Source: an uncultured Eubacteriales bacterium (GTDB lineage Bacteria > Bacillota > Clostridia > Christensenellales > CAG-138). From it: a stretch of 64,000 nt of DNA. This document shows, one piece after another, positions 25,059 through 33,104 of this stretch. Location of the stretch: positions 1-64,000 of the forward strand of contig UQGA01000007.1 in NCBI GenBank assembly GCA_900540495.1. The letters run 5' to 3'. Both the position numbers and the translations under genes were made by a program. Within the stretch, counting starts at the first letter, position 1. Every line of letters begins with the position of its first letter. The notes under the pieces were generated by a model, which saw nothing but the letters and a program-made list of their open reading frames with translations, did no database searches and was not told the DNA's origin.

Positions 25059-27404
25059 ATGAACAGCCGCGTGCTCCACGTGCTCGAATACGATAAGATC
25101 TGCGATCTGCTGCGCACGCATCTTTCGTCCGACGTCGGGCGGGAGATGTCGCTTTCGCTTGCGCCGGCCTCTACGCTCGAGGAGGCGGAGCGCTTGCTGC
25201 AACAGACGGAGGAGGCGGACGCGATCTACCGGCGCACCGGGCGCACGGTCGTGGAGGCCTTCCCGGACATTCGCAACATGCTCGCGCGCATCCACGCGGC
25301 GCATGCGCTTACCGCCGGCGAGCTGCTCGATGCGGCGCAGTGCCTGCGCGCTTCGCGCAACGCGCGCGAAACGCTGCATGCGGGGGAAACACCCGGCCTG
25401 CTTGCCACGATGGCCAACCGCCTGTCCTCACACCGTTCCATCGAGGAGGAGATCCGGCGTTGTATCCTTGCCGAGGACGAGATTGCGGATAACGCCTCCC
25501 CCGAGCTCATGCGCCTGCGCCGCCAGATCCGCCTGACCAACGAGCGCATGCGCGAGAAGCTGAACGCAATGATCAAAAGCCCCGCCTACCAGAAGTACCT
25601 GCAGGAGCCGATTATCACCGTGCGCAACGGGCGTCTGGCGCTGCCGGTCAAGGCGGAACACCGCGCACAGGTGTCCGGGCTCGTACACGACCAGAGCGGC
25701 AGCGGCGCGACGCTGTTCATCGAGCCGGCGGCGGCGGTGGAGCTCGGCAACGAGATGCGGCGCCTGCAGGCGGAGGAACGGGTGGAGATCGGGCGTATTC
25801 TCGCGGGTTTGACGGCGCTGCTGGACCCCATTGCCGACGAGCTGCACGCGAGTCTCAACATCCTCGGCACGCTTGACGTAATCTTCGCCAAGGCCGTCCT
25901 CGCACGCGACCAGCGCGCCGTGCGCCCCAAGCTCAACGACGGGATGCACCTGCGCATCGTCGCCGGACGGCATCCCCTGTTGCCGCGGGATACGGTCGTG
26001 CCGGTGGACGTATGGCTGGGGACGGATTTTCGCACGTTGATCATCACCGGCCCGAATACGGGCGGCAAGACCGTGACGCTCAAGACCGTTGGCCTGCTTA
26101 CGCTCATGGCCATGTCCGGTCTGTTTGTACCGGCCGATGCGCGCACGGAGCTGCCCGTCTGCACGGAGGTGTTCGCCGATATCGGGGATGAGCAGTCCAT
26201 CGAACAGTCGTTGTCCACGTTTTCCTCGCACATGACCAATACCGTGTCCATCCTGCGGGAGGCGGGGCCCGGTTGCCTCGTGCTGCTCGACGAGCTGGGG
26301 GCGGGTACGGACCCCGTGGAGGGCGCCGCGCTGGCCCAGGCCATTCTGGAGGCGCTGTACGGCAGCGGCGCGCTGACCATGGCGACGACGCACTACAGCG
26401 AGATCAAGGCGTTTGCGCTGACCCGCCCCGGCATGCAAAACGCGTCGATGGAATTCGACGTGGACCGGCTTTCGCCCACATACCGCCTGTTCATCGGCAT
26501 TCCCGGCAAGTCCAACGCCTTTGAGATATCCGAGCGCCTGGGCCTCGATCCTGCCGTGATCGAGCGGGCGCGGCAGTTCCTGCAACAGCGGGACGTGGCG
26601 TTTGAGGATGTGCTCTCCGGGGCGGAGGCGGCCCGGCGCGAGGCGGAGAGCGCGGCCGCCCAGGCGGCGGAGGACCGCCGCGCGGCGCAGCAGGCGCGTG
26701 AACGGGCGGAGGAGCAGCAGGCCAGGCTGGAGGCGGAGCGCGCGCAGCTGCGCCAGAAGGCGCGCGAGGATGCCCGGCGCGTCGTGCAGGACGCACGGCG
26801 CGACATGGAGCAGATCATCGCCAATTTGCGCGCATCGGGGGAAGGCGCTGCGCTGGAACGCGCCATACAGCAGGCGCGGGACGCCATGCGCGCAAGCGAA
26901 ACCCGTCTGCTCGACGGCGCGAAAGCGGCCGCCGCAGACCCGGGCGAACCGCCGGCGACCGTCCGGCCGGGCGATGCGGTACACGTGTTGTCGGTGGACC
27001 GCGATGCGACCGTGCTCAAGGCGCCGGACGCGCGGGGGGACGTGCTCGTGCAGGCGGGAGCAATTCGTCTGACCGTCAAGCTGACTGAGCTTCGTCCGGT
27101 GCAGCGCAAGCCGGAACATCCCAGGGCTGCCGTGCGGCGCACGCTGTCCGAGCCGGAGCGCAGCTTTCTTTCGCTTGACCTTCGCGGCAAGACGGTGGAC
27201 GAGGCGACGATCGAGATTGACCGCTTTATCGACGACGCGGTGCTCACCGGCGTCAGGGAGTTTTCCATCATCCACGGGAAGGGGACCGGCGCTCTGCGCA
27301 CCGGCGTGCAGGCGTATCTGCGGTCGCACCCGCAGGTCAAGACCTTCCGGATCGGCGCATATGGCGAGGGAGACGCCGGCGTGACCGTGGTTACGCTCAA
27401 ATAG
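25059..27404 (+). CDS. mutS2: MutS2 ATPase/endonuclease
   Basis: 781 aa. MutS2 lacks the mismatch-recognition domain of MutS. It acts in recombination control and, in Bacillus, in rescue of collided ribosomes. The core and lever region (1-300) leads to the ATPase domain with Walker A GPNTGGKT (Lys337) and the Walker B-type LVLLDELGAGTDP. A long Ala/Arg/Gln-rich coiled coil (about 520-640), a KOW-like segment and the C-terminal Smr domain follow (about 705-781; SLDLRGKTVDEA, HGKGTGALR). All domains are intact. Start ATG 25059 has CGGAGG 6-7 nt upstream. Confidence 0.95.
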   Translation: MNSRVLHVLEYDKICDLLRTHLSSDVGREMSLSLAPASTLEEAERLLQQTEEADAIYRRTGRTVVEAFPDIRNMLARIHAAHALTAGELLDAAQCLRASRNARETLHAGETPGLLATMANRLSSHRSIEEEIRRCILAEDEIADNASPELMRLRRQIRLTNERMREKLNAMIKSPAYQKYLQEPIITVRNGRLALPVKAEHRAQVSGLVHDQSGSGATLFIEPAAAVELGNEMRRLQAEERVEIGRILAGLTALLDPIADELHASLNILGTLDVIFAKAVLARDQRAVRPKLNDGMHLRIVAGRHPLLPRDTVVPVDVWLGTDFRTLIITGPNTGGKTVTLKTVGLLTLMAMSGLFVPADARTELPVCTEVFADIGDEQSIEQSLSTFSSHMTNTVSILREAGPGCLVLLDELGAGTDPVEGAALAQAILEALYGSGALTMATTHYSEIKAFALTRPGMQNASMEFDVDRLSPTYRLFIGIPGKSNAFEISERLGLDPAVIERARQFLQQRDVAFEDVLSGAEAARREAESAAAQAAEDRRAAQQARERAEEQQARLEAERAQLRQKAREDARRVVQDARRDMEQIIANLRASGEGAALERAIQQARDAMRASETRLLDGAKAAAADPGEPPATVRPGDAVHVLSVDRDATVLKAPDARGDVLVQAGAIRLTVKLTELRPVQRKPEHPRAAVRRTLSEPERSFLSLDLRGKTVDEATIEIDRFIDDAVLTGVREFSIIHGKGTGALRTGVQAYLRSHPQVKTFRIGAYGEGDAGVTVVTLK

Positions 27405-27412
27405 CGGGAAAT

Positions 27413-27441
27413 TGGACAAATTCTGGACGGTATGGTATAAT
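27413..27441 (+). promoter_or_regulatory. SigA promoter of the third two-component/HtrA operon
   Basis: TGGACA (27413-27418), a 17-nt spacer and TATAAT with a TGG extended -10 (27433-27441), 9 nt after the mutS2 stop. Confidence 0.85.
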
Positions 27442-27496
27442 GCCGCCATAAAGTGGGCTTCTTATGCGGAGCCGCATATATCAGGAGGGGTCCTGC

Positions 27497-28174
27497 ATGG
27501 AGAACAATACCATTCTGGTTATTGACGACGACCGCAATATCCTCGCCATCATTGAGCTCTATCTCAAGAAGGCGGGTTTTCAGGTCGTAACCTGTGCCGA
27601 CGGCGCAATGGCGCTTGCCGCTTTCCATGAAACGCGGCCTGCGCTCGTCGTACTGGACGTGATGCTGCCGGGCCGGGACGGCTGGGCCGTGCTGCACGAT
27701 ATTCGTATGGAGGGCGAGACTCCCGTCATCATGCTTACCGCCAAGGGCGATACGGGGGACCGCGTCCAGGGTCTGGAACTCGGGGCGGACGACTACATCT
27801 CCAAGCCCTTTGACGCCAAGGAACTCATCGCCCGCATCAAGGCGGTGCTGCGGCGCAGCGCGCCGGTGGAACCGGAGCGCACCATCCAGCTCGACGGTCT
27901 GTCGGTTTCGCTCGAGAACTATGCGGTTGTGCTCGACGGACGGCCGCTCGAAATGCCGCCCAAGGAGATCGAACTGCTGTACTTTCTCGCTTCCCATTCC
28001 GGCAAGGTGTTCACGCGCGAGCAACTGCTCGAGCAGGTATGGGGATTCGACTTTTTCGGGGATTCCCGCACGGTGGACGTCCATGTCAAGCGCATCCGCG
28101 AAAAACTGGGCGACAGCCATCCGTGGCAGCTTAAGACCGTATGGGGCGTCGGCTACAAGTTTGAGCAGCAATAA
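27497..28174 (+). CDS. OmpR-family response regulator 3
   Basis: 225 aa. The receiver domain has DDD near residue 10, Asp54 in VLDVMLPGRDG, MLTAKGD and SKPF. The winged-helix domain has FTREQLLEQVWGFDFFG and RTVDVHVKRIREKL. ATG 27497 follows AGGAGGGG. It is distinct from regulators 1 and 2. The kinase gene starts 15 nt downstream and an HtrA-type protease gene follows, an arrangement like secretion-stress systems such as CssRS with HtrA in Bacillus, although the sequence here is generic for the OmpR family. Confidence 0.93.
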   Translation: MENNTILVIDDDRNILAIIELYLKKAGFQVVTCADGAMALAAFHETRPALVVLDVMLPGRDGWAVLHDIRMEGETPVIMLTAKGDTGDRVQGLELGADDYISKPFDAKELIARIKAVLRRSAPVEPERTIQLDGLSVSLENYAVVLDGRPLEMPPKEIELLYFLASHSGKVFTREQLLEQVWGFDFFGDSRTVDVHVKRIREKLGDSHPWQLKTVWGVGYKFEQQ

Positions 28175-28189
28175 GCGAGCAGAGGGGAC

Positions 28190-29674
28190 ATGCGCCGCGA
28201 TTTTCTCCGAACACTGTTTTCTCGCATGCTGGCGACGTATCTAACCGTTGCGCTGGGGCTGGTTGTGCTTGTCGGCGTAACGGTTGTTGCGCTTTTTCAA
28301 AGCCAGATCCGCTTTGAGATGGAGGCCGTGCTCTCCCGGGAACTCACGGCCATCGCGGAGGCGTGCGGCGGTGGGCAGGAGAGCGAAACGGACGGCGCGC
28401 AGGCGGAGGAGACGCTTTCGCTCATCGCCCGGCAGTGCGGCGGACTCATCCAGACGTATGGCGCCGACGGGTCCTTCAGTACGTACTATGAGGATGCAAA
28501 GTGGGAGGCGGTTGCGCGGCAGTCCGCGACGGGCGCTGCGCAGGAGGCGCTGTTTCACGTGGACGGCCATGAGCCGGCGCTTGATTATTTTGGCGACGAC
28601 CTTTCCTTTCCCACCATCAGCCAGTCCGCGCTGGTATATGAGGACGGCGTTGCCGCCAGGGCCGTGTTGCTCCACCTCGACTATTCCATTTCCCGGCGCA
28701 CCCTGTCCGCCACCTGGATGGAGATTCTGCTCGTGCTGTTCGTTGCGGTGCTCTTTTCGGTCATTGCGGTGTACTATACCACTTCGCGCATGATCCGCCC
28801 CTTTTCCGAGATCAACGATATCGTGCAGCGGTACAGCAAGGGCGATTTCAACATCCGCATCCCAATCAAGGGAACGGACGAGGCGACGCAGCTTGCGCGA
28901 AGTTTCAACAACATGGCGGATCAGCTTCAGGATCTGGAGGCCACGCGGCGGGACTTTGTCTCCAACGTGAGCCACGAGTTGCGCTCGCCGCTGACATCCA
29001 TGCGCGGCTTTCTCGAGGCCATGCAGGATGGGACGATCGCGCGCAACGAGTACGACAAGTACATCGATATCGTGCTGTCGGAAACGCGGCGCATGACCTC
29101 GATGGTCAACGACCTGTTGGACCTGGCGCGCATCGAGTCGGGCCGAACGGCGCTCAAACTCGAGATTTTCGACATCAACGAGCTCATTCGCCGCACGCTC
29201 ATCACGTTTGAGGCGCGCATCTACGACCAGAAGATGGAAGTGGAGGTCAAGTTTGCGCAGGAGCAGTACTTTGTTGAGGCGGACAGCGCGCAGATCTCGC
29301 AGGTGCTGCGGAACATCATCGATAATGCGATCAAGTACTCTCCGGCGGGCGGGCGGCTTCGCATAGCGACCTACGCGCTGCGCCGGGAGGTCTATGTCAG
29401 CATACAGGATTCCGGGCAGGGCATCCCGGAGGAGGACGTGCCGCACGTGTTCGAGCGGTTCTACAAGGTTGAAAAGGCGCATACGCCGACCAAACAGGGA
29501 GGCACTGGCCTCGGGCTCTCGATCGTCAAACGCATCATCGACCAGCACGGTCAGACCATCACGCTCAAGAGCACGCGGGGAAAGGGCAGCAATTTTACGT
29601 TTACACTCAAGCGCGCGCCGTCGCCCAACAAGCGGCAGCCCGCGATGGACGGAGGTGCCAAGTATGGAATTTAA
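28190..29674 (+). CDS. Sensor histidine kinase 3 (HtrA operon)
   Basis: 494 aa. TM1 (about 10-35) and TM2 (about 176-198) enclose an extracellular sensor domain of some 140 residues. HAMP leads directly into HisKA, with His262 in NVSHELRSPLTS and no PAS domain in between. The HATPase domain carries NIIDNAIKYSP, DSGQGIPEEDVPHVFERFYKV and GGTGLGLSIVKRI. The absence of PAS separates it from kinases 1 and 2 and makes the extracellular loop the likely sensor. Its 3' end overlaps htrA by 11 nt, so protease synthesis is coupled to the kinase. Confidence 0.92.
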   Translation: MRRDFLRTLFSRMLATYLTVALGLVVLVGVTVVALFQSQIRFEMEAVLSRELTAIAEACGGGQESETDGAQAEETLSLIARQCGGLIQTYGADGSFSTYYEDAKWEAVARQSATGAAQEALFHVDGHEPALDYFGDDLSFPTISQSALVYEDGVAARAVLLHLDYSISRRTLSATWMEILLVLFVAVLFSVIAVYYTTSRMIRPFSEINDIVQRYSKGDFNIRIPIKGTDEATQLARSFNNMADQLQDLEATRRDFVSNVSHELRSPLTSMRGFLEAMQDGTIARNEYDKYIDIVLSETRRMTSMVNDLLDLARIESGRTALKLEIFDINELIRRTLITFEARIYDQKMEVEVKFAQEQYFVEADSAQISQVLRNIIDNAIKYSPAGGRLRIATYALRREVYVSIQDSGQGIPEEDVPHVFERFYKVEKAHTPTKQGGTGLGLSIVKRIIDQHGQTITLKSTRGKGSNFTFTLKRAPSPNKRQPAMDGGAKYGI

Positions 29675-30968
29675 CAATCAATCCCAGTATCAGTATCCGT
29701 ACCCGGACGGACGGCGCCGGCGGCGCGGTCTCGGCGGGTTTGGAATTACGGTGATCGTGCTCGTCTTTGTGCTCGTGGTGCTGCTGGCGCTGGTCATTGC
29801 GCTGCGCGGCGGCGGGGCATACGATCCGGAGGTGAGCACGGCTACTCCCACGCCGGAGGCAGGCCTTCCGGGTGCTACGGAGCCGCCCGTATCGGTGGCC
29901 ACGCCGTTGCCGGGCGGGCATGAGATGCCGGCGCTTGACGGCGTGCCCCCCGACCTTGCGGATGTGCCGCAGTTCTTTTTGAACAATCCCATCCCCGATA
30001 TCTTCGATGCGGTCTCCGACTCCGTGGTGGGCGTGGTCAACTATACCACGCAGCAGATCGGCAGGCGCCGGATGCTCGCAATCTACGGCAGCGGCAGCGG
30101 GTTCATCGTTTCAAGCGAGGGCTACATTCTCACAAACGCGCACGTCATTGAGGATGCGGAGGAGATCACCGTCCTGCTTGCCAACGGGGAGGAGGTCGAG
30201 GCTGCTCTGATCGGCTTTGACGAGGAGACGGATGTGGCCGTGCTGAAGGTGGAACACGAAGGCCTGGTTCCCATGGCGCTCGGCGATTCGGACGCGGTGC
30301 GCGTCGGCGAGTTTGTCGTCGCCATCGGCAATCCACTCGATACGAGCAGCCTTGCCAATACGACCACATTCGGCGTGATCTCGGCCCACGCGCGCGAGAT
30401 CACGATCGACGGGCATACCAATACCTATCTGCAGACCGATGCGGCGATCAACTTCGGCAACAGCGGCGGCCCGCTGCTCAATATGAACGGCGAGGTCATC
30501 GGCATGAACAGCGCCAAGTCCATCACCGCAGGGTACGATGAGTACGGCAACATGGTCAGCGCGGAGGGCATCGGTTTTGCGCTGCCGATCAACGCGGTGC
30601 GGGAGATCATGGAACTGCTGGTCACGGAAGGACATATTGAACGCCCCGCCGTGGGCATCTCCGTGTTGACCCTGACCGAAGTCATCGCTGCCGAGCTCGA
30701 TCTGCCGGTGTCCTCCGGCGTCTATGTGGACAGCGTTGTGGCCGGCGGTCCGGCTTCGCAGGCGGGCGTGCTCGCTGGCGATGTCATCATCTCTGCCAAC
30801 GGGCAGGCGCTGACCGATCGCTCGGAATTCATGGAGATCATCGAGGCGAGCCATATTGGCGATACAATCGCCGTCGAAGTCTATCGAAACGGGGAGACGC
30901 TTCGGCTGGACATCGTTCTTGGCGATAAGGGCGCGATGGACTATGAAATCGTCGATCCGCAGCAATAA
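29664..30968 (+). CDS. htrA: HtrA/DegP-type membrane-anchored serine protease
   Basis: 434 aa, protease that degrades misfolded proteins outside the membrane. A short cytoplasmic tail rich in Gln, Tyr and Arg and one helix (about 24-45) anchor it. A Pro/Thr-rich linker precedes the trypsin-like domain, with catalytic triad His160 (LTNAHVIED), Asp190 (DEETDVAVLKV) and Ser267 (NFGNSGGPLL). One PDZ domain (about 335-425) is at the C-terminus. ATG 29664 follows GGAGGT. Its place behind a two-component pair suggests induction by envelope or secretion stress. That is inference from gene order. Confidence 0.94.
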   Translation: MEFNNQSQYQYPYPDGRRRRRGLGGFGITVIVLVFVLVVLLALVIALRGGGAYDPEVSTATPTPEAGLPGATEPPVSVATPLPGGHEMPALDGVPPDLADVPQFFLNNPIPDIFDAVSDSVVGVVNYTTQQIGRRRMLAIYGSGSGFIVSSEGYILTNAHVIEDAEEITVLLANGEEVEAALIGFDEETDVAVLKVEHEGLVPMALGDSDAVRVGEFVVAIGNPLDTSSLANTTTFGVISAHAREITIDGHTNTYLQTDAAINFGNSGGPLLNMNGEVIGMNSAKSITAGYDEYGNMVSAEGIGFALPINAVREIMELLVTEGHIERPAVGISVLTLTEVIAAELDLPVSSGVYVDSVVAGGPASQAGVLAGDVIISANGQALTDRSEFMEIIEASHIGDTIAVEVYRNGETLRLDIVLGDKGAMDYEIVDPQQ

Positions 30969-30983
30969 GGCGCGAGACCGTGC

Positions 30984-31016
30984 AAAGGGCGCCCCGCAGG
31001 TGCGGGGCGCCCTTTT
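30984..31016 (+). terminator. Bidirectional terminator between htrA and the ppx-like gene
   Basis: Perfect 15-bp stem AAAGGGCGCCCCGCA / TGCGGGGCGCCCTTT with only GG between the arms. It ends in TTTT on the plus strand and in TTTGC on the minus strand, and sits between convergent genes. Confidence 0.9.
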
Positions 31017-31034
31017 GTCGCCTCGATGGGGCGC

Positions 31035-31925
31035 TCAGGCCTGCGCCGTGCCAAGACAGACAGCAGCATAACCCTCCATGCCGTCCGCATCGGAGAAGCG
31101 GAGGGTGTCGATTCCAAGCAGCGCGACGGCAAACGCGAGGATCGTGCCGCCGTAAAGGATCACGTCGTGGCGTTCCGACAGCAGCGGTTGCATCCGCCGC
31201 CCGCGCTCGCCCATGCCGTCAAGACGGTCCAGCAGCGTCGGCAGCTGCGCCGTGCGCATCCGGCAGCCGCTCACGGCAGCCGGGTCGTAGGATGTGAGGC
31301 GAAGCGACAGCGCCGCGAGCGTCGTCGCGGTACCGCCGACCGCCGTCCATGGCTCTGTGTGGAGCGGGGGCGGGGCGATGGTCGCCTGCAGCAGCGGCAG
31401 CGCCGTTTTGCGGATATCTGGAAGCGTCGCGCCGGGGCACAGTTCCTTGAGACGCACGCAACCGAGCGGCCAGCTCTGCCGGTATGCGGCCGTCACGATC
31501 TGCGTGCTGCCGCCGCCGATATCGATCAGCCCGCCGCCGGTCGCGCCGGTCGCACCGGCAAAGGCGAATGCCGCCTCCTCCGCACCGTCGAGCACGCGCA
31601 CCCGGAGCCCCGTTCGCTCAAAAACGCGCGCCAGAAAAGCTTCCCGGTTGCCGGCGTCGCGCACTGCGCTGGTGGCATAGGCAAAGGCCGGCGCTCCGGC
31701 GCTTGCCGCCGCATGGGCGAGCGTGCAGAGCACATCGAGCGATTGCGCCATGCGCCGCTCGCTCAGCATCCCCGTCGCCGGGAGGCCCTCGGCCAGCCGG
31801 GTTGTATACACCTGTTTGGGAGAAAAACACAGGCCGTGTCCGGTCTGCACGGCCTCCATATAGCGGATGGAATTGCTGCCGATATCGATGATTGCCGCAC
31901 GGCGGTTGCCCGCATCATTCGTCAT
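31035..31925 (-). CDS. Ppx/GppA-family phosphatase
   Basis: 296 aa, ASKHA-fold protein related to exopolyphosphatase and pppGpp phosphohydrolase. It begins MTNDAGNRRAAIIDIGSNS with the phosphate-1 loop (DIGSNSIRYM), and has the phosphate-2 motif GGGLIDIGGGSTQI. It is the short, single-domain form common in Bacillota, so substrate (polyphosphate or pppGpp) cannot be decided. ATG 31925 overlaps divIC by 11 nt, which makes it the last gene of the yabP-yabQ-divIC-ppx cluster. Confidence 0.88.
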   Translation of the reverse strand: MTNDAGNRRAAIIDIGSNSIRYMEAVQTGHGLCFSPKQVYTTRLAEGLPATGMLSERRMAQSLDVLCTLAHAAASAGAPAFAYATSAVRDAGNREAFLARVFERTGLRVRVLDGAEEAAFAFAGATGATGGGLIDIGGGSTQIVTAAYRQSWPLGCVRLKELCPGATLPDIRKTALPLLQATIAPPPLHTEPWTAVGGTATTLAALSLRLTSYDPAAVSGCRMRTAQLPTLLDRLDGMGERGRRMQPLLSERHDVILYGGTILAFAVALLGIDTLRFSDADGMEGYAAVCLGTAQA

Positions 31926-32199
31926 AGAATTTGATATCGTCCGGGAACACATAGCCGAGCTTTTCCCGCGCATACTGCAACAGATACTCGTCCGTCTGCA
32001 TGTATTCGAGCATCCGCTCCAGCCGTTCCTCCTCAACCTCAAGCGTGTCAAGCTCCGATTCGAGCTTTTCGGTATCCTCGGCGATGGTAGCCAGGGTCGT
32101 CTGCTGCGAAAGATAGATACCGCCCATAATGCAGAAAGCGAGCAAAAACGCAAGAATGACATATCTTGCTCTCAATTTGAAGCGCACTTTTCTTGCCAT
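31915..32199 (-). CDS. divIC: DivIC/FtsB-like septum formation initiator
   Basis: 94 aa division protein. A basic N-terminus (ARKVRFKLRARY) precedes one helix (about 13-32), then an extracytoplasmic leucine-zipper-like coiled coil (about 40-70) and a short tail with YAREKLGYVFPDD, the characteristic end of this family. DivIC is part of the FtsL-DivIC-DivIB bridge in the divisome. Gene order yabP-yabQ-divIC matches Bacillus subtilis. No ribosome binding site precedes ATG 32199; instead an extended -10 ends 6 nt upstream (see separate entry). Confidence 0.92.
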   Translation of the reverse strand: MARKVRFKLRARYVILAFLLAFCIMGGIYLSQQTTLATIAEDTEKLESELDTLEVEEERLERMLEYMQTDEYLLQYAREKLGYVFPDDIKFYDE

Positions 32200-32205
32200 A
32201 TGTTT

Positions 32206-32214
32206 AGTATAGCA
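32206..32214 (-). promoter_or_regulatory. Extended -10 abutting divIC; predicted leaderless start
   Basis: On the minus strand TGC-TATACT ends 6 nt before the divIC ATG. Transcription would then begin at or next to the A of the start codon. No Shine-Dalgarno sequence is present. The spacing is identical to that at 54,833. Confidence 0.55.
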
Positions 32215-32220
32215 TATTTT

Positions 32221-32547
32221 TCAACGTTTTCCAGCCCCTTTGCGGCCGCGTGTGTGAACGAAGCGTGAAATCGTCCCGTAAACGGCGAACTGTTCGAGCG
32301 CAAAGCCCGCGCCCGCCAGCAGGAACAGGTACAGGCGCAGGCGGCCGCCCGTGGTGACCAGCAGCATGGCGGCGATGATCGCGCCGAAGGCGGCGGAGAA
32401 CAGCGCGTCGCAAACCGGCTCCACCGGCCGTGCGCGCAGCAGACGCCGGATCAGGCGGAACAGGTCGTAGACGAGTCCGCAGACGATGCCCGCGTACAGG
32501 CATGTCAGCGCCGCGTATGGCTGCGCGGCGATCTGCTCGGCCGCCAT
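32221..32547 (-). CDS. yabQ: Spore cortex protein YabQ
   Basis: 108 aa polytopic membrane protein. Three to four hydrophobic segments and the motif GIVCGLVYDLFRLIRR near the N-terminus, followed by a CDALFSAAFGAIIAAML helix, match YabQ, a sporulation protein of the mother cell needed for cortex formation in Bacillus. Its start overlaps the yabP stop by one base. It is 21 nt upstream of divIC. Confidence 0.85.
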   Translation of the reverse strand: MAAEQIAAQPYAALTCLYAGIVCGLVYDLFRLIRRLLRARPVEPVCDALFSAAFGAIIAAMLLVTTGGRLRLYLFLLAGAGFALEQFAVYGTISRFVHTRGRKGAGKR

Positions 32548-32843
32548 CAGCGGAACACCTTGCCGAAAAGCCCGCGCCGCTCGGTTTCCGGCGGTTCGTA
32601 GTCGAGCGCGAGGATTTCTCCTTCGATGCTGATCTGTCCGTCCTCCAGATTCAACTTGGACAGGTGCAGGTTGGTGCCCACGATGTTGAGCGGCCCCGCC
32701 TCCGTCATCAGCATCACGTCCTGCTCATTGAAGCTCTCCACGTCCGCCACGCCCGTGATGCTGATGCGCATGCGGTTGTCGATGTGGATGCTGTGCGCGC
32801 GCGGGCGCAGCTTGTTGAGTTCGGCGTCCCGGCGTTCGTTCAT
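32547..32843 (-). CDS. yabP: Sporulation protein YabP
   Basis: 98 aa, soluble and beta-rich. The pattern IDNRMRISITGVADVESFNE, then DVMLMTEAGPLNIVGTNLHLSKLNLEDG and GLFGKVFR at the end, is diagnostic of YabP. YabP in Bacillus is made in the mother cell and acts with YabQ in spore coat or cortex assembly. ATG 32843 has GGGGGG about 8 nt upstream; an ATG two codons earlier is too close to it. A SigE-like promoter lies upstream. Confidence 0.88.
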   Translation of the reverse strand: MNERRDAELNKLRPRAHSIHIDNRMRISITGVADVESFNEQDVMLMTEAGPLNIVGTNLHLSKLNLEDGQISIEGEILALDYEPPETERRGLFGKVFR

Positions 32844-32881
32844 AAACATTCCCCCCAACTCGATATTGGCGCTTCTAACCC

Positions 32882-32910
32882 ATCCTATGCGGGGGATGGG
32901 ACAGGTATGC
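32882..32910 (-). promoter_or_regulatory. SigE-like (mother-cell) promoter of yabPQ
   Basis: On the minus strand GCATACC, a 14-nt spacer and CATAGGAT match the SigE pattern (GHATATT, N14, CATAnnnT) at most positions. The predicted start is near 32875, giving a leader of about 32 nt. No SigA promoter is visible at this place. Confidence 0.45.
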
Positions 32911-32987
32911 TGTGGTCCCGTCCATCGGGCTGACACAAATGATTGTGTCGAAACGTGAGAAAGATGTGAAAACCGGCGCCCGGTCGC

Positions 32988-33017
32988 TTGACAGAAGGCG
33001 GCCGAAAATAGTATCAT
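32988..33017 (+). promoter_or_regulatory. SigA promoter of rho
   Basis: TTGACA (32988-32993), an 18-nt spacer and TATCAT (33012-33017). It predicts a leader of about 80 nt before the TTG start of rho. Confidence 0.7.
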
Positions 33018-33104
33018 AAATACCTGAGAGGATTTTGGTTGCTACGTATTGTATGCGGATTTTCCATTTCTTTCATTTCTCCAAATTGAGAGAGGAGCAG
33101 CAAA

